This document shows, piece after piece, positions 15,185 through 24,891 of a DNA stretch of 33,342 nucleotides. Where the stretch lies: positions 1 through 33,342 of the forward strand of contig NZ_CAMYIC010000031.1 of NCBI RefSeq assembly GCF_947258355.1. Direction: 5' to 3'. Position 1 is the stretch's first letter, and each line of letters starts with the position of its first letter. The position numbers were made by a program, and so were the translations under genes. Origin of the DNA: an uncultured Allomuricauda sp. GTDB lineage: Bacteria; Bacteroidota; Bacteroidia; Flavobacteriales; Flavobacteriaceae. The notes beneath the pieces are model-generated. The model made no database searches, had not been told where the DNA came from, and was given only the letters and a program-made list of their open reading frames with translations.

Positions 15185-17533
15185 ATGTTCAAGAATAACC
15201 TAAAAATCGCATGGCGAAACCTCTGGAAAAATAAAGGCTACAGCTTGCTAAATATTTTTGGACTTACAATCGGTATTACATGTGCCGCCATGATTTTGCT
15301 TTGGGTAGAGGATGAGGTAGGGTACGATAAAAATTTTGCCAAACAGGATGTGGTGTACTATGTACCCACTAATCAGCAGTACGATGGCGAGTGGAGAACC
15401 TTTTTTGAGGCCACTCCAGGTCCGTTGGCGGAAGCTTTGAAAGCAGAAGTCCCCGGTATTGTAGGTGCTGCTAGAACAAAAGGTGAAGATCTTTTATTTA
15501 GGGTTAATGAAATATCGATCAATAAGAAAGGAAGATTTGCAGATCCTGATTTTTTGAGCATGTTCAGCTTAAACTTTGTTGAAGGCAACCTGGAAACCGC
15601 TTTCGATGAGGTGGACGCCATCATCATTTCACAAGAAACTGCAAAGCAATTATTTGGGGAAAATTCTTCTGCCATTGGTAAAGTGATTAAAATAAATAAC
15701 GATACCAATTATACGATTTCGGGGATATACGAAGATTTACCGAATAACGTAACCTATAGTTTTGATTGGGTAGCTCCCTTTGAACGATTCGCAAAAGGGA
15801 AGGATTGGATGAAGGAATATGGAGCTAATTTTTCTGACACTTTTGTGGAACTTTCCCCTGAAGCGAATTTTGATATGGTCGATAAGAAAGTGAGACAAAT
15901 GCTTCCCGAAAAGACCGAAGACGATGAAACGATTGCTTTTTTGTTCTCAATGAAAGATTGGCATTTAAGGTCCGCTTTTGAAGGAGGAAAAAATGTAGGA
16001 GGCCAAATTACCTACGTTCGGCTGTTCAGCCTTATCGCAATCATTATCTTGTTGATCGCCTGTATCAACTTCATGAACTTGGCAACCGCCCGTAGCGAAA
16101 AACGGGCCAATGAGGTTGGAGTACGAAAAGTATTGGGGTCGGGAAGAAAGGGATTGATCTCCCAGTTTATGGCAGAAGCCCTAATAACCGCAACCATCTC
16201 CACTTTCGTGAGTGTACTGTTGTTAAAATTACTGGTACCGCAATTTAATATACTTATCGATAAGCAATTGGAGCTACGGCTTTTGGACCCCGCCCATTTA
16301 CTTACTCTGACCGGCATTACATTGGTATGTGGTATTGTCGCAGGGTGGTATCCAGCCTTCTATTTGTCCTCTTTTATGCCAGTGGAGGTGCTAAAAGGGG
16401 CACGAATAACAAAAGGGAGCGCAGCACTCATTAGAAAAGGATTGGTCGCCGCCCAATTTGTGGTTTCCATTGTATTTATCATCAGTACCATTATCGTTTA
16501 CCAACAGATACAGCATGTAAAAGCACGCGATTTAGGTTATGATAAGGAAAACCTGGTCAAAATACCAGTGACCGGGGATATGATCAAAAACTTTATTCCC
16601 ATTGAAGAGGATATGAAGGCATCGGGAAAGATAGAAAGCATAGGGCTTAATAATTCCGACATCCTTTCCGGGGGCAACAATACATCGGGGTTGGAATGGC
16701 AAGGGGGTGTAGATACCGAAAATGTCCTGGTTTCGGTCAGGAATATCACATCCGATTTTTTCAATACCACAGGAATGGAAATTATTGAAGGAAGGGGGTT
16801 TAGTAAAAATCCCGCTCAGGACAGTACCAATATCATCGTAACTGAATCTTTTGCAAAATTGATGGGGAGCGGCAGTGCCATTGGTAAGACAGTGGAAGAA
16901 GACTATCCTGTAATCGGGGTGGTGAAAGATTATTTATATGACGATATGTATGGATCCAGTGATCCCGTCATATTTTTTAACGATCCGAGCGAAGCCCGTT
17001 TTATGTATGTTAAGGCCAAATCGGGTATAGCAACGGCATCCGCATTGGCAGCTATGGAGGCATCATTGAAAAAGTTCAATCCTGCGTTTCCTTTTGAATA
17101 TGAATTTGTGGATGATGCCTACGATGCCAAATTTAAGAACGAGAAATTAATAGGAAACCTTTCGCAAATTTTTGCATTGCTGGCCATATTCATCTCCTGT
17201 TTGGGATTGTTCGGGCTCTCGGCCTTTACCGCGGATCAACGTAGAAAGGAAATCGGTGTGCGTAAGGTATTGGGGTCTAGTGTTACCGGAATTGTTGGCC
17301 TGCTGTCCAAAGATTTTATGCGATTGGTGCTTATGGCCATAATCATTGCCGTTCCTATGGCCTGGTTCTTTATGCAAAATTGGTTAGAGGGCTATGCCTA
17401 TCGTATTTCCATTAATGCCTGGGCATTTGTGATAGCAGGGGCCATTGCCATAATCATAGCCTTGTTGACCATTTGTTTTCAGGCAATTAATGCAGCTAGG
17501 GTAAATCCGGTTAAAAGTTTACGTACAGAATAA
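15185..17533 (+). CDS. MacB/FtsX-type ABC permease 1
   Basis: A 782-residue permease with the Bacteroidota double layout: membrane helix 1 (about 21-41), a periplasmic MacB core domain (45-275), a first FtsX block of helices (about 281-300, 330-352, 371-394), a helix near 420-441, a second periplasmic domain (445-655) and a C-terminal FtsX block (about 659-680, 712-735, 745-768). Coupling-type sequences ARSEKRANEVGVRKVLGS and DQRRKEIGVRKVLGSS after helices 2 and 6 would contact the ATPase. The protein ends VNPVKSLRTE, a tail shared with the next permeases. E. coli MacB has four helices per chain, so one such protein can form the whole pore. Confidence 0.93.
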   Translation: MFKNNLKIAWRNLWKNKGYSLLNIFGLTIGITCAAMILLWVEDEVGYDKNFAKQDVVYYVPTNQQYDGEWRTFFEATPGPLAEALKAEVPGIVGAARTKGEDLLFRVNEISINKKGRFADPDFLSMFSLNFVEGNLETAFDEVDAIIISQETAKQLFGENSSAIGKVIKINNDTNYTISGIYEDLPNNVTYSFDWVAPFERFAKGKDWMKEYGANFSDTFVELSPEANFDMVDKKVRQMLPEKTEDDETIAFLFSMKDWHLRSAFEGGKNVGGQITYVRLFSLIAIIILLIACINFMNLATARSEKRANEVGVRKVLGSGRKGLISQFMAEALITATISTFVSVLLLKLLVPQFNILIDKQLELRLLDPAHLLTLTGITLVCGIVAGWYPAFYLSSFMPVEVLKGARITKGSAALIRKGLVAAQFVVSIVFIISTIIVYQQIQHVKARDLGYDKENLVKIPVTGDMIKNFIPIEEDMKASGKIESIGLNNSDILSGGNNTSGLEWQGGVDTENVLVSVRNITSDFFNTTGMEIIEGRGFSKNPAQDSTNIIVTESFAKLMGSGSAIGKTVEEDYPVIGVVKDYLYDDMYGSSDPVIFFNDPSEARFMYVKAKSGIATASALAAMEASLKKFNPAFPFEYEFVDDAYDAKFKNEKLIGNLSQIFALLAIFISCLGLFGLSAFTADQRRKEIGVRKVLGSSVTGIVGLLSKDFMRLVLMAIIIAVPMAWFFMQNWLEGYAYRISINAWAFVIAGAIAIIIALLTICFQAINAARVNPVKSLRTE

Positions 17534-17555
17534 ATCAATCAAAAAACCATCGATC

Positions 17556-19955
17556 ATGTTAAAGAATTATCTAAAAATAGCTTGGAGGAACCTCACAAAG
17601 AACAAGGGTTATACCATCATTAATGTTGGCGGATTGGCCTTGGGAATGGCTGTTACCTTGATTATTGGTCTTTGGATCAATGATGAGCTGAGCCATAACA
17701 ACTATTTTACCAACAAGGATAAAATTGCCCAAATGTATCAATCCCAAACATTTAATGGGGAAACCGGAACAGGACCTGCCATGCCCCGCCCATTGGAAAA
17801 AGCGTTGAGGGAAAGCTACATGGATAATTTTAAGCATTTGGTCATGTCTTCCTGGACCACCTCTCAGTACCTAAAGTACAAGGAAACGAGCATTTCCAGA
17901 GAAGGAAACTTTATGCAACGTGAGGCCCCCGAAATGTTCGACCTTAATATTCTTAAAGGAGAAAAAGATGGAATTAGGGAAATCAACTCCATAATGCTTT
18001 CGGAGTCGACCGCCGATGCACTGTTCGGGAACGAAGACCCTATTGGAAAAACCATAGAGGTCAATAGTCAATATGATATGATGGTTACAGCGGTGTTCGA
18101 GGATATTCCGTTCAATACCTCCTTTAACGACACCGATTTTTTGATGCCTTGGGACAAATATGTTTCCATTAATGAATGGATAAAAAACGCAGAAGATCAA
18201 TGGGGCAATAACTCGTTTCAGATGTTCGTTCAAATTGCCGACAACACTTCCATGAAAAGTGTTACCGATAAGATAAGGAATATAAAGAAAGACCTTAATG
18301 AAGACACTGTAGAGTTTAACCCGCAATTGTTTTTACTTCCTATGGAAGATTGGTATTTAAGGTCCCGATTCGAGAACGGAAAACAAGCAGGGGGAAGGAT
18401 CAAATACGTTTGGTTGTTTGCGATTATCGGTGTTTTTGTGCTGCTTTTGGCCTGTATCAATTTCATGAATTTAAGTACGGCTCGTTCCGAGAAAAGAGCA
18501 AAGGAAGTAGGCATCAGAAAATCAATCGGGTCACAGCGTGGCCAATTGATCAATCAATTTTTAGGGGAGTCCTTTCTAGTGGTTCTGTTTGCTTTTGTAA
18601 TCGCTGTTGCCATTGTGGTTCTGTCCTTGAATGGTTACAACGATCTAGCAAGAAAAGAAATGACCTTCCCTTGGACATCGCCTGTGTTCTGGGCAGTTTC
18701 CTTTGTGTTTATATTGATTACAGCCCTATTGGCCGGAAGCTATCCCGCCCTCTATTTATCCTCCTTTAGACCAGTGGACGTATTAAAGGGGACTTTTAAA
18801 GTTGGTAAACACTCTGGATTGCCACGAAAAATTTTGGTAGTGGTGCAATTTACGGTTTCCGTGGCCTTTATTATCGGAACGGTAATCGTGATGCAGCAAA
18901 TCAACTATGCCAAAAACAGACCAATTGGTTATGATAAACAGGGGCTGGTTCAGATACCGACGATGAGCGAGGATTTTACCGGCAAGTTTGAATTGATGCG
19001 CGAGGAATTCATTAATTCCGGTGCAGTTACTGAAATGTCTACTTCCAGCGCCCCCACTACCCGAATTTGGTCAAACAGAAGCGGTTTTGATTGGGAAGGA
19101 AAACCGGAAGGTTTTCAAGAAGATCTGGCATGGACCGAAGTATCGCCGGAATATGCAAAGAGCCTTAATTTAAAAATAGTCGCCGGAAGGGATTTTTCTC
19201 GCGAGTTTGCCTCCGATTCTTCTGCAGTGCTCCTTAATGAGACAGCGGTGAAGTACATGGGCCTTCAAGACCCTGTTGGTAAATTTATAACGGATTCTGA
19301 TACAGAAGACCCATTTGAACCCATGAAAATTATCGGAGTGGTCGAAGATATGATTGCCCAATCCCCTTACGAACCCGTGAAGCAAGGCATGTATGTGTTC
19401 GACAAATATGGAAATGGCTCATATTATAATATGAGGTTGAATCCAAACCAGAGTGCTAGCCAGAACATAGCAATAATCGAAAGGGTATTTAAGGAGCACT
19501 TCCCCAACATTCCGTTTCAATACGATTTTGTAGATGAAAGGTATGGGGAAAAGTTTGCGGCGGAAGAACGTATTGGTCAACTATCGGGAATTTTTACCGC
19601 TCTGGCCATCTTGATCAGTTGCCTTGGTCTTTTTGGGTTAACATCTTTTGTGGCAGAACAGAGAACCAAGGAAATAGGCGTTCGCAAAGTACTTGGGGCC
19701 TCCGTGTTCAATGTTTGGAACATGTTGTCCAAGGACTTTTTGAAATTGGTCATCATCTCCTGTTTTATTGCGGTGCCCATCGCCTATTACGTTATGAACG
19801 GTTGGTTACAAGAGTATCCATACCGTGTGATTTTAAAGTGGTGGATTTTTGCCCTGGCCATGATCGGTGCCTTGGCGGTCACTATAATTACCGTAAGTTT
19901 TCAGGCTATCAGGGCTGCAAAATCCAACCCTGCCAGAAGCTTACGAACGGAATAA
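17556..19955 (+). CDS. MacB/FtsX-type ABC permease 2
   Basis: A 799-residue paralogue of the preceding permease with the same eight-helix, two-periplasmic-domain plan. Helix 1 is at about 20-42 (INVGGLALGMAVTLIIGLWI), the central block begins at about residue 288 (VWLFAIIGVFVLLLACINFM) with ARSEKRAKEVGIRKSIGSQ, and the C-terminal block begins near 675 with EQRTKEIGVRKVLGAS. It ends SNPARSLRTE. The periplasmic domains differ clearly from permease 1, so the copies may bind different substrates or form mixed dimers. It lies 22 nt downstream of permease 1, with the leader ATCAATCAAAAAACC. Confidence 0.93.
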   Translation: MLKNYLKIAWRNLTKNKGYTIINVGGLALGMAVTLIIGLWINDELSHNNYFTNKDKIAQMYQSQTFNGETGTGPAMPRPLEKALRESYMDNFKHLVMSSWTTSQYLKYKETSISREGNFMQREAPEMFDLNILKGEKDGIREINSIMLSESTADALFGNEDPIGKTIEVNSQYDMMVTAVFEDIPFNTSFNDTDFLMPWDKYVSINEWIKNAEDQWGNNSFQMFVQIADNTSMKSVTDKIRNIKKDLNEDTVEFNPQLFLLPMEDWYLRSRFENGKQAGGRIKYVWLFAIIGVFVLLLACINFMNLSTARSEKRAKEVGIRKSIGSQRGQLINQFLGESFLVVLFAFVIAVAIVVLSLNGYNDLARKEMTFPWTSPVFWAVSFVFILITALLAGSYPALYLSSFRPVDVLKGTFKVGKHSGLPRKILVVVQFTVSVAFIIGTVIVMQQINYAKNRPIGYDKQGLVQIPTMSEDFTGKFELMREEFINSGAVTEMSTSSAPTTRIWSNRSGFDWEGKPEGFQEDLAWTEVSPEYAKSLNLKIVAGRDFSREFASDSSAVLLNETAVKYMGLQDPVGKFITDSDTEDPFEPMKIIGVVEDMIAQSPYEPVKQGMYVFDKYGNGSYYNMRLNPNQSASQNIAIIERVFKEHFPNIPFQYDFVDERYGEKFAAEERIGQLSGIFTALAILISCLGLFGLTSFVAEQRTKEIGVRKVLGASVFNVWNMLSKDFLKLVIISCFIAVPIAYYVMNGWLQEYPYRVILKWWIFALAMIGALAVTIITVSFQAIRAAKSNPARSLRTE

Positions 19956-19980
19956 TTATCATCATCAAAAAACAAGAATC

Positions 19981-22413
19981 ATGTTTAAGAACAATATTAA
20001 AATAGCATGGAGGAGCCTTAAAAAACAGCCATTCTTCACTTTCCTCAACATATTTGGATTAGCTATTGGAATGGCTGGTGGGCTTTTGCTCAGCCTTTAC
20101 ATTCATGATGAGCTTACCCACGATTCCATGTTTGCGGATGCAGACCGAATCTATCGGTTGAACGCAGATATGAAATTTGGAGGGAAAGAAGAAAAAATGG
20201 CCGAGGTCTCGGCACCAATGGCAGGTGCCATGTTGAACGATTTTCCAGAGGTTGAACTAACCACTCGTTTCAGAGGTCTCGGGAGCGTTTTCATCAAGGA
20301 AGAGGGAAAACGAAGTAATGTTCGCGAACCTGGGGTAACCTATGCAGACTCTACATTTTTTAAAATGTTGGGGATAAAGTTGCTCTATGGGGATGAGGAC
20401 ACAGCCTTGACAGAGCCCAATACCTTGGTAATGACCAAAACGGCAGCAGAAAAACACTTTCCTGCCGATCAGGCTGTTGGAAAGACCGTTCAATTGAACG
20501 ATAGGGATATCTATACTGTTTCTGGTGTTGTGGATGATATGCCGGACAATTCCTTTTTACGTGACAGGGATTTGTTTTTGGCCATGTCAGGATACGAAGA
20601 CTCTCGTATGGCTGAATGGGGAAGTCACAATTATTATACCCTTGTCAAATTGATTCCAGGGGCTTCCGCAGCAGATCTGCAAGAAGAAATGAAGTCAATG
20701 GTAGGGAAATACCTTATTCCTTATGCCCAACGATTTTTCCCGGGAATTACAGAACAACAATTCTTGGATTCGGGTAATTATATGAAATATTCGACCATCG
20801 CCCTTACCGATATACACCTCTATTCTGGAAGAGGGCCCGAATTTAGTCCGGTTAGCGACATCAAAAATGTTTATATCCTGGGAGCTATAGCATTGATTCT
20901 TCTCATATTGGCCAGTGTAAACTTTATGAACCTCACCACCGCCCATTCACTCAAAAGATCTAAAGAAGTGGGCATAAGAAAAACATTGGGTTCTCAAAGA
21001 AAAAGCTTGATCGGACAATTCCTAACGGAATCCGGATTGATTGCATTGGGATCATTGGTGTTTGCCATAATCATTGCTGTAGTGGTAATGCCATTTTATA
21101 ACGACCTAAGCGGTAAGGAACTATCCATTCCCTTTTCCAATCCAATTTTCTGGTTGATTTTATTGATTGCAACATTGGCATTGGGCATACTATCCGGAAG
21201 TTACCCCGCCTTTTTTATGTCCCGATTTGTTGCTGCCAAAGTACTCAAAGGACAAGGGGACAATTCCATTGGTGGTGGAAGAGTAAGGAATATTCTTGTG
21301 GTGCTTCAGTTTTCCATTTCTGTGTTCCTTATTATGGGAACGCTGACGGTTTTCCAACAATTAAGCTTTATACAAGGAAAAGATCTTGGATATGCTAAGG
21401 ATCAAGTTCTAATTATTAGAGGTGTTAATGCTTTGGACGGAAACAGAAATGCCTTCAAAAATGAAGTAGAGCAACTAAGCCAGGTCAATACTGCCACATT
21501 GAGCAGTTATTTGCCCACCCCTTCTTCTCGAAGCGATAGTTCGTTTATGAGAAAAGAAGATCGAAGTCAGGAAAAAGCCATAAATATGCAACAGTGGCGA
21601 GTAGATCAGGATTATATCTCTACCATAGGATTATCTCTGGTCTCGGGTCGAAATTTTGACACTTCCCGTTATTCCAGTGATTCCACTGCGATTATTATAA
21701 ATGAAAAAGCGGTATCCATTTTGGGAAAAACCCCAGAAACCGTATTGGGACAACAGTTCTTGGACAATTTTAATGAAGAGACATTGATCACCGTCATAGG
21801 TGTTGTAAAGGACTTTAATTTTGAATCTCTCCGGGACGAGGTAGAGGCACTTGCTCTTTTCTATGGTGGTGAACAAGCTAGCAACTTGGCCATAAAACTC
21901 AACCAAGGAGATGTAACCAGAACTATTGGCGACATCGAAAACATTTGGATGGGTATCGCCCCAACACAGCCATTTGAATATTATTTTATGGACGATTCCT
22001 TCAATACAAGCTATGAGGCGGAGCAGCGTTTGGGCAGGATTTTTATGATTTTCACCATACTTTCCATAATCATTGCATGTCTAGGACTTTTAGGCTTGGC
22101 CACATTCAACGCGCAAAAACGTGTAAAGGAAATCGGTGTTCGAAAAGTATTGGGAGCAGGTGTTGGGCAGATTGTGTACCGATTATCCGTTGATTTTTTA
22201 AAACTAGTTGGACTTGCAGTGCTTATTGCCCTACCCTTGGGTTGGTATGCCATGGACAGGTGGCTACAGGACTTTTCTTATAGAATAGACATTCCATGGT
22301 GGGTTTTCGCGCTATCAGCACTAATGGCTGTTGGAGTGGCCCTTTTAACGGTGAGTTATCAAAGTATAAAAGCAGCCATTGTAAATCCAGTTAAAAGCTT
22401 AAGAACCGAATAA
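19981..22413 (+). CDS. MacB/FtsX-type ABC permease 3
   Basis: An 810-residue paralogue. The N-terminus MFKNNIKIAWRSLKKQPF leads into helix 1 (about 20-40). The first FtsX block starts near residue 297 (VYILGAIALILLILASVNFM) with AHSLKRSKEVGIRKTLGSQ, and the second near 685 (FMIFTILSIIIACLGLLGLA) with QKRVKEIGVRKVLGAG. It ends VNPVKSLRTE. The first periplasmic domain carries two extra stretches compared with permeases 1 and 2. It lies 25 nt after permease 2, with an A-rich leader containing ATCATCAAAAAAC and no Shine-Dalgarno site. Confidence 0.93.
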   Translation: MFKNNIKIAWRSLKKQPFFTFLNIFGLAIGMAGGLLLSLYIHDELTHDSMFADADRIYRLNADMKFGGKEEKMAEVSAPMAGAMLNDFPEVELTTRFRGLGSVFIKEEGKRSNVREPGVTYADSTFFKMLGIKLLYGDEDTALTEPNTLVMTKTAAEKHFPADQAVGKTVQLNDRDIYTVSGVVDDMPDNSFLRDRDLFLAMSGYEDSRMAEWGSHNYYTLVKLIPGASAADLQEEMKSMVGKYLIPYAQRFFPGITEQQFLDSGNYMKYSTIALTDIHLYSGRGPEFSPVSDIKNVYILGAIALILLILASVNFMNLTTAHSLKRSKEVGIRKTLGSQRKSLIGQFLTESGLIALGSLVFAIIIAVVVMPFYNDLSGKELSIPFSNPIFWLILLIATLALGILSGSYPAFFMSRFVAAKVLKGQGDNSIGGGRVRNILVVLQFSISVFLIMGTLTVFQQLSFIQGKDLGYAKDQVLIIRGVNALDGNRNAFKNEVEQLSQVNTATLSSYLPTPSSRSDSSFMRKEDRSQEKAINMQQWRVDQDYISTIGLSLVSGRNFDTSRYSSDSTAIIINEKAVSILGKTPETVLGQQFLDNFNEETLITVIGVVKDFNFESLRDEVEALALFYGGEQASNLAIKLNQGDVTRTIGDIENIWMGIAPTQPFEYYFMDDSFNTSYEAEQRLGRIFMIFTILSIIIACLGLLGLATFNAQKRVKEIGVRKVLGAGVGQIVYRLSVDFLKLVGLAVLIALPLGWYAMDRWLQDFSYRIDIPWWVFALSALMAVGVALLTVSYQSIKAAIVNPVKSLRTE

Positions 22414-22422
22414 TCGTACTCT

Positions 22423-24873
22423 ATGTTTTTCAATAATGTAAAAATAGCTTGGCGAAGTATTTTAAAAAATAAATTGTTCTCGCTGATTAATGTGTTGGGA
22501 CTGTCCATTGGAATTTGTGCCACAATGGTAATAGGATCAATAGTGTATTACGATTTTACTTTCGACACTTTTCACAAAGATAAGGACAGAATTTATCGAT
22601 TGACCACGGAATGGAAATCCCATGGAAATACATTTTCCAATAGAGGAGTTGCCCTGCCCTTGGCTCGTACTTTTCAAGAAGGAGTATCTGGGGTGGAATT
22701 GGCCACTCACTTTAGAAATGCAAGTTTTTCCAAAGTTGAGAACAAGAAGCAAGACCTCACTTTTAAGAACATACAAAATTCGATTTTGGCAGATAATGCC
22801 TACTTTCAATTATTTACATACGATTGGTTGGCCGGAGATAAAGAGTCGGCACTTGCCGAAGCTGCCCAGGTGGTGCTCACGAAAAAAACGGCAGAAAAAT
22901 ACTTCCCACACACGGAGATTGGGACTGTTGTTGGTAAAACGTTGACCTATAACGATTCCATATCAGTAAAAGTAACAGGAGTAGTTGCCGATTTTGAACA
23001 AAACAGTGATTTAAGGTTTAGCGAATTTGTATCCATGGCCTCGGCCAAAATGTTCGGGATGCCCGACATAAAAACGAGCGATGAATGGAACAGTACGAGT
23101 TCCGGTAATCAATTGTTTTTTAAAATACAGGATGAGGCAAGCATTGCTGCCATCCAATCCCGTTTGGATGAATTGGCCAAAGAGCATAAAAACAAAGCGC
23201 CTTGGGCAGAGAATGAGACCCGCTACTTTCTTATGCAACCGTTTTCCGAAATACACTTTGGAGGCGAATATTCAGAATATCCGTTTAACAATTCGGAACA
23301 TGTGGCGAGTATAAAAGTTCTCAAAAGCTTGGCATTTGTTGCTTTGTTCCTCTTGTTATTGGGTTGTGCCAATTTTATAAACCTCAATTCTGCGCAAGCC
23401 CTTACACGGGCAAAAGAAATAGGGATTAGAAAAACCCTGGGGAGTTCCAAAAAGCAGGTTATCCGTCAGTTTTTATTGGAAACATTGATCTTAACCTCGA
23501 CTGCAGCTGTTTTATCCCTTGTAATGGCACCTTTTCTATTGAGACAATTCTCAGATTTTCTACCAGGCGATATTTCACTTTCCGTTCTTTATGCCCCTAT
23601 TGGGGTTCTTGGGATTCTTGCACTCGTTGTCTTGGTTACCGTACTATCTGGTTTCTACCCCGCCTTTGTGCTATCAGGGTTCCGACCGGCATCCGTCCTC
23701 AAAGGTCAATTTTCCAAAGGTGACCAAGGCGTGAGATTACGGAAAACCTTAACGGTGTTTCAATTTGTGGTCGCACAGGTTTTTATAATCGGAACACTTT
23801 TAGTCGCCAAGCAACTGCATTATGTAATGAATACCGATATGGGCATCAAAACCGATGCGATAGCATTTGTTACGACACCTTGGAACGATAAATCCACAAT
23901 TAAAAAGGAAAGGTTTTTCAATCAGGTAAAAGAGATCAAAGAACTGTCCAGTGTGAGTTTGGGAGGGGATCCCCCAGCCTCAAACAGCTATACCTCGACT
24001 GTACTCGATTATTTTAGGGATGATGTTGAAAAACACCAATCCACACAAATACTGTGGGGGGATGCAAACTATTTGGAGACCTACAATATTCCAATTGTAT
24101 CGGGACGTGAGCGATTGAACGATAGTATTAAAGAATACGTGGTAAACGAAGCTTTTGCCAAGGAAATTGGGTTTGAAAATCCCGAGGATGTCGTCGGTCA
24201 ATTTATAAAGCTGGATACCATGAACATTCAAATTGTGGGGCTTATGCAAGATTTCAATCAACGCTCATTGAAATCAGGTATAAATCCAATGGCAATGACG
24301 GGAGATTGGAGTGGAGATAATTTTTCACCATTCCACAGTGTACATTTTGATTTGGGAGCTGACCCGGAGCAATGGGACTCAACCATTCAACAGATAGAGA
24401 AAGTTTGGTCGGCGATTTATCCAGAGGAGGAAATGCGCCTTCAGTTTATGGACGAAATAGTCAAGAACTTTTATCGTACCGAACGTAGCACTGTACAACT
24501 TTTGAAATGGGCCACAGGATTGGCAATATTGATTAGTTGTATGGGACTCTTGGGATTGGTGGTATATACCACAGAAAGAAGGGTGAAAGAAATAGGTGTG
24601 CGTAAGGTTTTGGGTGCTAATATTACGCAATTGAACCTTTTGCTCTGCAAGGAGTTCTTGATTTTGGTGGGAATTGCATTTGTTATTTCTGTGCCCATTT
24701 CATGGTATATGATCCAGGAATGGATGCAAAGCTTTGCCTATAAAACCGAACTGAGCTGTTGGGTATTCATGGCCAGCGGCATAGGTATGGTGTTGGTAGC
24801 TCTGTTGGTCATAGGGGCGAGAACTTATAAAACTGCCAACATAAGCCCGGTAGAAAGCCTCAGAAACGAATAA
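22423..24873 (+). CDS. MacB/FtsX-type ABC permease 4 (most divergent copy)
   Basis: An 816-residue paralogue, 9 nt after permease 3. Helix 1 is at about 20-42 (INVLGLSIGICATMVIGSIV). The central FtsX block starts near 300 (SLAFVALFLLLLGCANFINL) with the coupling segment ALTRAKEIGIRKTLGSSKK, and the C-terminal block near 690 (LLKWATGLAILISCMGLLGL) with ERRVKEIGVRKVLGAN. It ends ISPVESLRNE, against VKSLRTE in copies 1 and 3. The less similar termini and periplasmic domains suggest an older split. Because the hydrolase and second ATPase follow directly, this permease is the best candidate partner for that ATPase, though this is inference. Confidence 0.92.
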   Translation: MFFNNVKIAWRSILKNKLFSLINVLGLSIGICATMVIGSIVYYDFTFDTFHKDKDRIYRLTTEWKSHGNTFSNRGVALPLARTFQEGVSGVELATHFRNASFSKVENKKQDLTFKNIQNSILADNAYFQLFTYDWLAGDKESALAEAAQVVLTKKTAEKYFPHTEIGTVVGKTLTYNDSISVKVTGVVADFEQNSDLRFSEFVSMASAKMFGMPDIKTSDEWNSTSSGNQLFFKIQDEASIAAIQSRLDELAKEHKNKAPWAENETRYFLMQPFSEIHFGGEYSEYPFNNSEHVASIKVLKSLAFVALFLLLLGCANFINLNSAQALTRAKEIGIRKTLGSSKKQVIRQFLLETLILTSTAAVLSLVMAPFLLRQFSDFLPGDISLSVLYAPIGVLGILALVVLVTVLSGFYPAFVLSGFRPASVLKGQFSKGDQGVRLRKTLTVFQFVVAQVFIIGTLLVAKQLHYVMNTDMGIKTDAIAFVTTPWNDKSTIKKERFFNQVKEIKELSSVSLGGDPPASNSYTSTVLDYFRDDVEKHQSTQILWGDANYLETYNIPIVSGRERLNDSIKEYVVNEAFAKEIGFENPEDVVGQFIKLDTMNIQIVGLMQDFNQRSLKSGINPMAMTGDWSGDNFSPFHSVHFDLGADPEQWDSTIQQIEKVWSAIYPEEEMRLQFMDEIVKNFYRTERSTVQLLKWATGLAILISCMGLLGLVVYTTERRVKEIGVRKVLGANITQLNLLLCKEFLILVGIAFVISVPISWYMIQEWMQSFAYKTELSCWVFMASGIGMVLVALLVIGARTYKTANISPVESLRNE

Positions 24874-24891
24874 CACAGAAATTACAGTACA

